Shown piece after piece: positions 59,581-64,000 of a DNA stretch of 64,000 bases. Every line of letters starts with the position of its first letter. The first letter of the stretch is position 1. The position numbers and the translations under genes are program-made. Under the pieces are notes generated by a model. The model was not told the DNA's origin. It worked only from the letters and a program-made list of their open reading frames with translations, and searched no databases. This DNA comes from CBDCCV01 sp965215025. Its GTDB lineage: Bacteria; Bacteroidota; Rhodothermia; Rhodothermales; Salinibacteraceae. The stretch lies in contig CBDCCV010000002.1 of assembly GCA_965215025.1 (NCBI GenBank), positions 434,001 to 498,000 of the forward strand, read 5' to 3'.

Positions 59581-60372
59581 CTACGCCGTCTTCTCTGCCG
59601 AGGCGGCCTCGCGGAAATATTTCTCTTCATGGACATGATCGGCGGAGAAGCCGGCGCGGGCCAGGACGCCTTTCACGTTCTCGATCATCTGCGGATGGCC
59701 GCAGGCGTAGCCCACGGCGTTCTCGGCGGTGAAGCCGGCGGCGTCCATGTGCTTGCGCAGGACGTCCTCGACGCGGCCCGTCTCGCCGGTCCAGCCGGGG
59801 TCGTCCCAGAGGCGGCTCACGGTGGGGACGTAGGTGAGCCAGTCGGCGGCGCCGTCGCTCATGGCGGCCAGCTCCTCGCGGTAGGACCCCAGCTCCCAGG
59901 ACCGGCTCGCGCCGTGGAGGACAAGCAGGCGGTGCGGCTCGCCATCGAGCGTGCCCTTTTGCAAGGCGTGCTGCTGCGCGCGGACGATGCTCACGTACGG
60001 CCCCACGCCCGTCACCGTGGCGGCCATGACGTGGCGCCGGCGCCCGCTCCCGGCGTCGAGCGTGAAGCGGCCCACCACGCGGCGGCGCACCCAGCAACGC
60101 GCGCCCGGCTCCAGGTCCCAGAGCCGCTCGGTGAGCGCCCCGCCCTCGACGCGCTCCACGAAGAAGTCGAAGGTGTCCTCGTGCGGCGCCGAGGCCACGG
60201 AGTACGGCCGCTGCAAAAGCCGCTCGCCCTCGCGCGGTTCGAGGGCCAGCGTGGCGTACTGCCCCGGCGTAAAGCCGATCTCCTCGTCCAGGCGGAAGCG
60301 GAAGAGCGCCAGGTCATCCGTGAAATCCACGCGCTCGGCCAGGCGGGCGGCGCAGTGCTTATCGGTGGGCAT
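59581..60372 (-). CDS. Ferredoxin--NADP(+) reductase (FpR type)
   Basis: The 263-residue product has the FAD-binding motif RLLQRPYSVASAPHEDTFDF, the flavin/NADP interface segment GARCWVRRRVVGRFTLDAG, the pyrophosphate-type loop ATVTGVGPYVSIVRAQQHA and the C-terminal NADP motif VGYACGHPQMIENVKGVLAR. It ends HVHEEKYFREAASAEKTA; bacterial FpR enzymes carry an aromatic residue close to the terminus, here Tyr-Phe followed by ten extra residues. It would exchange electrons between NADPH and ferredoxin or flavodoxin. It converges on the renalase-like gene, and the small membrane protein gene lies 33 bp upstream on the same strand. Confidence 0.88.
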   Translation of the reverse strand: MPTDKHCAARLAERVDFTDDLALFRFRLDEEIGFTPGQYATLALEPREGERLLQRPYSVASAPHEDTFDFFVERVEGGALTERLWDLEPGARCWVRRRVVGRFTLDAGSGRRRHVMAATVTGVGPYVSIVRAQQHALQKGTLDGEPHRLLVLHGASRSWELGSYREELAAMSDGAADWLTYVPTVSRLWDDPGWTGETGRVEDVLRKHMDAAGFTAENAVGYACGHPQMIENVKGVLARAGFSADHVHEEKYFREAASAEKTA

Positions 60373-60405
60373 GACGGAGGAAGGGGGCGAATGGGCGAAA
60401 AGAAG

Positions 60406-60783
60406 TTACGGCTCTGCTCTTTGGAAGAGCAGCAGGGCGAACCCGGAAGCGAGCGCCGCCACGATCACGAGATTCCCCCAGAGGAAGCCTGCCGATGGCG
60501 TTTCCAGCGCGCGGCCCAACAGCAGCAGCGCGTTCGCGGTGAAGAAGGTCAGGTTGCCCACCACCACGGCCCGGCCGTAGATGCCGCCCAGAAGAGAGGC
60601 GCGCGCTATCCAGTTCAGAGCGGCGAAGCCGAGGAGCGCCGTACCCAATTGCTGCGCGAAGAAAGCCTCGGGAGCACCGCCGGCGAGGAACAGGTGGCTC
60701 ACCCGCTCTGGCAGAAACAAAAGCGCCGTGCCGTAGAGCGCCTGAAAAGCTGCGGCTGCGGTCATCAGCGTCTTCGGCGGCAT
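60406..60783 (-). CDS. Small four-helix membrane protein
   Basis: The 125-residue product has four predicted transmembrane helices: TAAAAFQALYGTALLFLPER, FFAQQLGTALLGFAALNWIA, GRAVVVGNLTFFTANALLLL and LWGNLVIVAALASGFALLLF. The sequence LPERVSHLF between helices one and two and the pattern GxALLGFAALNW are seen in short uncharacterised membrane proteins of Bacteroidota. No function is known. It is 33 bp upstream of the ferredoxin reductase gene on the same strand, probably one transcript. Its upstream flank is the second MITE-like copy. Confidence 0.75.
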   Translation of the reverse strand: MPPKTLMTAAAAFQALYGTALLFLPERVSHLFLAGGAPEAFFAQQLGTALLGFAALNWIARASLLGGIYGRAVVVGNLTFFTANALLLLGRALETPSAGFLWGNLVIVAALASGFALLLFQRAEP

Positions 60784-60800
60784 GGCGGTCTCGCGCAGTA

Positions 60801-60890
60801 AGAGACTGTTGAGGTTTTAGAATGCCTCACCCGACAGCAGATCGAATCCCCCTTTGAAGGGGGGAAACACGTATTGCCAAACAGTCTCTA
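60801..60890. repeat. MITE-like element, copy 2
   Basis: This 90-bp segment has terminal inverted repeats AGAGACTGTT (60801-60810) and AACAGTCTCT (60880-60889), with a central palindrome (CCCCCTTTGAAGGGGG). It aligns, in inverse orientation, with the copy at 9317-9422. The element GAGACTG...CAGTCTC is flanked on both sides by TAA, which could be a short target duplication (TA type). Confidence 0.7.
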
Positions 60891-60912
60891 AGCGTGCAAA
60901 GGCCGAGCGCCG

Positions 60913-61563
60913 TCAGCAAAGGTTTTGCGTGATGAAGAGCCGCCCGGCGTCTTGCCCGTTCTCGGCGAGGGCGATGCCCAGCGCGTGCGTCTCGTAGAGC
61001 GGGTCGAGGAGGTTGGCGCGGTGCGGCGCGCTCTGCATCCACCCGCTCACGGTCTCCTCGGCGATCTCTTCGAGCGTCTTCCACTCGTACCGGCGGGCGA
61101 CGTGCTCGGATTCGCCGCGTGGGGCATCGGACCGGCGCGCGTACGTGTCGCGGATGGCGGCCAGGCGGCTCGTCGCCAAAAGGTTTTCGCCCATGCCCTC
61201 GGCCGTGCGGCCCTTGCCGAGCGTTTTCACGCAGGTCAGTTCGGCGGCGTCGGCGCGGGCGGCGGCGTCCTGGCCGTCCGGGTTGACGTGGGCGAAGAAA
61301 TCGCGGCGGACCATGTCGCGGCTGTGCGCGCGGGCGAGGGGGTGCAGGGCGTCGTTCCACGCGAGCGCTCTGAGGCCGCGCGCCGTCCGCTCGGCGTTGA
61401 CGCGCCGGTGCACGGCACGCTCCAGCGCCGGGAGGTCGAGCGGCGGCGCCTGTTCCAGAGCCGCGGGCGACGCGGCATCGGTGGGAGCGGCGGGCGCGCA
61501 GGCGGCCAGCGCGGTGACCACGATGAGCGCACACGGAAAAAGGCGGGCAGAAGCAAACATCAT
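60913..61563 (-). CDS. CAP-domain (SCP/PR-1) lipoprotein
   Basis: The 216-residue product has a lipoprotein signal (CALIVVTALAAC, Cys22) and a CAP domain. Signature parts are HRRVNAERTARGLRALAWND, ARAHSRDMVRRDFFAHVNPD, MGENLLATS, EETVSGWMQSAPHRANLLDP and the closing ITQNLC. The two His of the CAP cavity (AHSRDM and PHRANLL) and the acidic partners are kept. Bacterial CAP proteins are secreted and of uncertain function. An extra Cys pair (LTCVK near residue 111 and the terminal Cys) may form a disulphide. Its start overlaps the stop of the upstream FAD oxidoreductase (TAATG). Confidence 0.9.
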   Translation of the reverse strand: MMFASARLFPCALIVVTALAACAPAAPTDAASPAALEQAPPLDLPALERAVHRRVNAERTARGLRALAWNDALHPLARAHSRDMVRRDFFAHVNPDGQDAAARADAAELTCVKTLGKGRTAEGMGENLLATSRLAAIRDTYARRSDAPRGESEHVARRYEWKTLEEIAEETVSGWMQSAPHRANLLDPLYETHALGIALAENGQDAGRLFITQNLC

Positions 61564-62801
61564 TAGGTAGGGCGGCCGTGGGTGGAAGCGGCGTCAGCGT
61601 CCCAGAGCGCCCAGAACGGCGCGCCGGTCCAGCGGCTGCGGTGGTGATACTGGCGAATCCATCGGCGGTCTACGAAATGCTTCAGGCGCAGGAGCGGGCG
61701 TCCGCACAGCCAGCGCCCGCGCGCCGTCCACAGGCCCTCGGACGCGCCGGTGGAGAGAATGAGCGGCGCCACGGGAAACGGCCTGAACGGCTCCATCGCC
61801 ACGCGGTCCAGTTTTCCTCCCGAAGCGAGCTGCTGCATCGCACGGTCAAGGTTTTTCGCCAGCGTGTGCCCTTGCTTGACGGCGTGCACGCCGATGCGCG
61901 CGAGGCTTTTGTGGCCGGCCACCACGGCGCTGTCGCCCGCCGCGAAGAGCGCCGGCTCTTCTTCACATTGCAGCGACGGGAGGACGCGCACGAAGCCTTC
62001 GGCATCACAAACCAGACTTGCCTCGGCGAAGAGTGAGGGCGCGGCCGAGCCGGTGGCCCAGAGGACCGCGTTGGCGAGGAGCGCATCGCCGGAGGCGAGT
62101 CTCGCCTGCCCGTCCTCAGCAGAGGCTACGCGCGCGCCGGTGCGGATCGCGGCGCCGCGTTGGCGGAGCGTGCGCGTGGCCCACCGGCGCATCCCTTCTG
62201 GAAAGCCGGGCAGAAGACGTTCCGACGGCTCGACGAGCGTGAGGCGGAGCGCCTGTTTCCGGCCGTGCGCGGCGAAGCGGCCCGTCAGGTTCAGGGCGAT
62301 CTCCGTGCCCGCCGCCCCGCCCCCAGCGATGACAAGGCGCAGCGTTTCATCCCGGCTGCTCAGCACCTCTTGCACGCGCCGCTCGAGCGCCTCGGTGCGG
62401 CAGAGCGGCTTCGTGGGGATGGCGCCGCCGGCCTCGCCGGGGTTCTCAGCGCCGATGTCGAAGGCGGCCAGGTCGTACGCTATCTCCCGGCCGCCGCGCG
62501 TGGCGATCTTCTTTGCAGAGGGGTCGAGCCGCGCCACGGCGTCCTCGACAAAGCACGCGCCGGTTTGCTGGCACACGGCGGCGAGGTCGATGCGCACGTC
62601 CTCCGCCGCGTAGACGCCGCCGAGGTGTTCAGGCACCATGCCGGAGTAGTAGAAGTGCCGCCCGTCGCTGACGAGCGTGACGCGCGCGCCTTTTTCCGTC
62701 CACCGCACCGCACGCTGGAGCGAGGGGAGCATGGCGTGCCCGCCGCCCACAAGGAGCAGGTGCAGGCCGGAGAGGTCGGTGCGCGAGCGCTGCTGTGCCA
62801 C
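61563..62801 (-). CDS. NDH-2-like FAD-dependent pyridine nucleotide oxidoreductase
   Basis: The product has 412 residues when read from GTG 62801, eight bases after the upstream stop. It starts LHLLLVGGGHAMLPSLQRAV, the first dinucleotide motif, in the style of the NADH dehydrogenase domains sometimes fused to SelD. A second Rossmann motif is RLVIAGGGAAGTEIALNLTG, and the FAD motif is LFAAGDSAVVAGHKSLARIG. The tail (GRWLCGRPLLRLKHFVDRRW, IRQYHHR) is basic and may touch the membrane. The enzyme probably oxidises NADH with a quinone or another acceptor. It overlaps the CAP lipoprotein gene by one base (TAATG). The frame is open upstream to 63152, but that region is the coding sequence of the preceding gene. 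Confidence 0.85.
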   Translation of the reverse strand: MAQQRSRTDLSGLHLLLVGGGHAMLPSLQRAVRWTEKGARVTLVSDGRHFYYSGMVPEHLGGVYAAEDVRIDLAAVCQQTGACFVEDAVARLDPSAKKIATRGGREIAYDLAAFDIGAENPGEAGGAIPTKPLCRTEALERRVQEVLSSRDETLRLVIAGGGAAGTEIALNLTGRFAAHGRKQALRLTLVEPSERLLPGFPEGMRRWATRTLRQRGAAIRTGARVASAEDGQARLASGDALLANAVLWATGSAAPSLFAEASLVCDAEGFVRVLPSLQCEEEPALFAAGDSAVVAGHKSLARIGVHAVKQGHTLAKNLDRAMQQLASGGKLDRVAMEPFRPFPVAPLILSTGASEGLWTARGRWLCGRPLLRLKHFVDRRWIRQYHHRSRWTGAPFWALWDADAASTHGRPT

Positions 62802-62809
62802 GTCGGACG

Positions 62810-63361
62810 TCAGTTCTCGAAAGGCGCGTTTCCGGCGGTGCCGCTTTTCTGCCGGGCGGGCGTGGCGGCAAACGCAAGCTCCATTTCGCCGCCGGCTTCG
62901 AGTTGTGTCCATCGCCCCGAAAGCGCTGCGAGCCGGTGGCGTATTGCGCGTAGCTCCTCGGCGGTTATGAGTCGGTCGTGCGCGTGGCCCATCTGCTCCA
63001 GGACGGCTTTGAGCATGGCGTTGAAGTCGTCCGCTTTGGGCGCGGTGCCGGTGGCGCGTTCCCCATCGAGCAGGCCGGCTATCGCTTCGGCCAGCGCGGC
63101 CTCGGCGGCGTCGTCCGGGAGAGGGCGCGTGCCGAAGTCGGTGACGTTCCACCCCTCGGCGAGGAGGCCGTAGAAGCCGCGGTTTAGCTCAAGCGTCGTT
63201 TCGGCGGCGTAGTGCGCGAGGTCGTGGAGCGGGAAAAAGGCGTGGCGGTGGCGTTGCCGCGTCTGCGAGCCGTCGGGCCGCGTGCAGGCGAGGACGCTCG
63301 TGCCGTCCGGCTTTTTGGCGAGGCGGATCGTGAGCGTGGGCATGGCGGCGCGGACGGCCAT
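62810..63361 (-). CDS. Conserved protein of unknown function
   Basis: The 183-residue product starts with an ATG overlapping the stop of the MoxR gene (ATGA); a second Met at residue 7 (63343) is an alternative start. A notable conserved patch is RHRHAFFPLHDLAHYAAETT, with three His and an Asp, followed by LNRGFYGLLAEGWNVTDFG. The central part is helical (DDAAEAALAEAIAGLLDGER, LKAVLEQMGHAHDRLITAEE). I know of short bacterial proteins with the HDLAHY-type motif but no function. Coupling to a MoxR ATPase upstream and an FAD enzyme downstream is the only context. Confidence 0.7.
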   Translation of the reverse strand: MAVRAAMPTLTIRLAKKPDGTSVLACTRPDGSQTRQRHRHAFFPLHDLAHYAAETTLELNRGFYGLLAEGWNVTDFGTRPLPDDAAEAALAEAIAGLLDGERATGTAPKADDFNAMLKAVLEQMGHAHDRLITAEELRAIRHRLAALSGRWTQLEAGGEMELAFAATPARQKSGTAGNAPFEN

Positions 63362-64000
63362 CAGTCCTTTAAGAGGCGGCGGATGATGTCTACGGAAGAA
63401 ACGCCGTCGGCCTCGGCGTTGAAGTTGGGGACGATGCGGTGGCGCAGCACGGGGATGGCCATGCGGCGCACGTCCTCGGAGAGCGGCGTGGGGCGGTCGT
63501 CGAGGGCGGCGAGCGCTTTGGCGCCTAGGATGAGGTACTGCGAGGCGCGCGGGCCGGCGCCGTAGCGCAGGTACTCGTTCACGAAGTCGGGCGCGTCGGG
63601 GCGGCCGGGGCGCGTCTTGCTCACCAGGCGCACGGCGTACTCGATCACGTTATCGGCCACGGGGATCTCGCGGACGAAGGCTTGGTAGTCGAGCATCTCC
63701 TGCACGCTCATCACCGGCTCGGTCGAGGGCCGGGGCGCGCCCGTGGTGCCGCGCACGACGTCTACTTCCTCATCGAAAGAAGGATAATCGAGCCAGAGGT
63801 TGAGCATGAAGCGGTCGAGCTGCGCCTCGGGGAGCGGGTAGGTGCCCTCTTGCTCAATCGGGTTCTGCGTGGCGAGGACGAAGAACGGCTCTTCGAGCAC
63901 GAACGTCTCGCCGGCGGCGGTGACGTGGTGCTCCTGCATCGCCTCGAGGAGCGCGGCCTGCGTCTTAGGCGGCGTGCGGTTGATCTCGTCGGCCAGGACG
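63361..64000 (-). CDS. MoxR family AAA ATPase, N-terminal part outside window
   Basis: The open frame enters from the right edge; the visible 212 residues are the C-terminal two thirds. They start at the Walker B strand VLADEINRTPPKTQAALLEA, then sensor 1 FFVLATQNPIEQEGTYPLPE, AQLDRFMLNLWLDYPSFDEE, and the lid domain with sensor 2 in YGAGPRASQYLILGAKALAA. The end is VPNFNAEADGVSSVDIIRRL. MoxR ATPases act as chaperones that help assemble metal-containing or VWA-domain enzymes and are often followed by a DUF58 gene. Here the downstream genes are instead the unknown His-rich protein (overlap ATGA) and an NDH-2-like enzyme. Confidence 0.95.
   Translation of the reverse strand, partial: VLADEINRTPPKTQAALLEAMQEHHVTAAGETFVLEEPFFVLATQNPIEQEGTYPLPEAQLDRFMLNLWLDYPSFDEEVDVVRGTTGAPRPSTEPVMSVQEMLDYQAFVREIPVADNVIEYAVRLVSKTRPGRPDAPDFVNEYLRYGAGPRASQYLILGAKALAALDDRPTPLSEDVRRMAIPVLRHRIVPNFNAEADGVSSVDIIRRLLKD

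Overview
The window reads as chromosomal DNA of a high-GC (roughly two-thirds G+C by eye) aerobic heterotroph of the Rhodothermota/Bacteroidota type. Two adjacent secreted proteins carry type IX secretion (Por) C-terminal sorting tails, a Bacteroidota-like promoter (TTTG ... TATCTTTG) precedes one gene, and lipoproteins, a TonB-type energy transducer and an outer-membrane-style M1 peptidase indicate a Gram-negative envelope. This placement is an inference from gene content; no rRNA is present. One tRNA (Lys, CTT) and no CRISPR array were found.

Layout. 1-5 kb: a partial SDR, a membrane histidine kinase, a sigma-factor-like protein fused to a membrane anchor, and a SAM hydroxide adenosyltransferase. 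5.1-9.7 kb: a GbsR/MarR regulator and YraN nuclease-like protein lead into a lasso-peptide-like RiPP cassette (nucleotidyltransferase, B2 cysteine protease, a 33-residue precursor, HPr-kinase-like protein, PqqD/RRE) with no lasso cyclase. 9.8-14.3 kb: two T9SS cargo proteins and a CarboxypepD_reg-type protein. 14.3-17.2 kb: a UPF0175/DUF3368 toxin-antitoxin pair between an acyl-CoA synthetase gene and a duplicated remnant of that gene's 3' end. 17.4-23.4 kb: SDR, msrB, a small lipoprotein, and an envelope cluster of membrane-anchored, low-complexity proteins (YrzE/PhnA-like, LEA-like, holin-X, DUF3618). 23.5-28.6 kb: an FKBP lipoprotein, the tyrosine catabolic pair hpd-hmgA, a lipoprotein-like protein and a TonB protein.

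28.7-36.6 kb: two paralogous amidohydrolases (one missing its metal ligands) separated by a small toxin-like/Imm27 pair, then a YhdH-type reductase, an SDR, a MerR regulator with its DUF4188 partner, and a DUF4174 protein. 36.6-46 kb: a large M1 metallopeptidase, a beta-helix protein, a truncated lipoprotein, a DUF819 permease, an unusual lipoprotein and a dihaem cytochrome c peroxidase. 46-51 kb: haem synthesis (hemA, hemC, a PspB-like gene, hemD) and thiE. 51-55.3 kb: an outer-membrane-like protein, glycerate kinase, a 5'-truncated SDR and a PAS/histidine-kinase homologue lacking its phosphoacceptor His. 55.4-64 kb: tRNA-Lys, a thioredoxin-fold protein, a tandem TerB protein with a coupled membrane protein, FxsA, two FAD enzymes, a CAP-domain lipoprotein, an NDH-2-like FAD protein and the C-terminal part of a MoxR AAA ATPase.

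Most notable: the cyclase-less lasso-like RiPP locus at 6.2-9.7 kb; the toxin-antitoxin insertion with its duplicated acs tail; several catalytically degenerate paralogues; the sigma-like/transmembrane fusion; and a short MITE-like element present in two diverged copies at about 9.4 and 60.8 kb.
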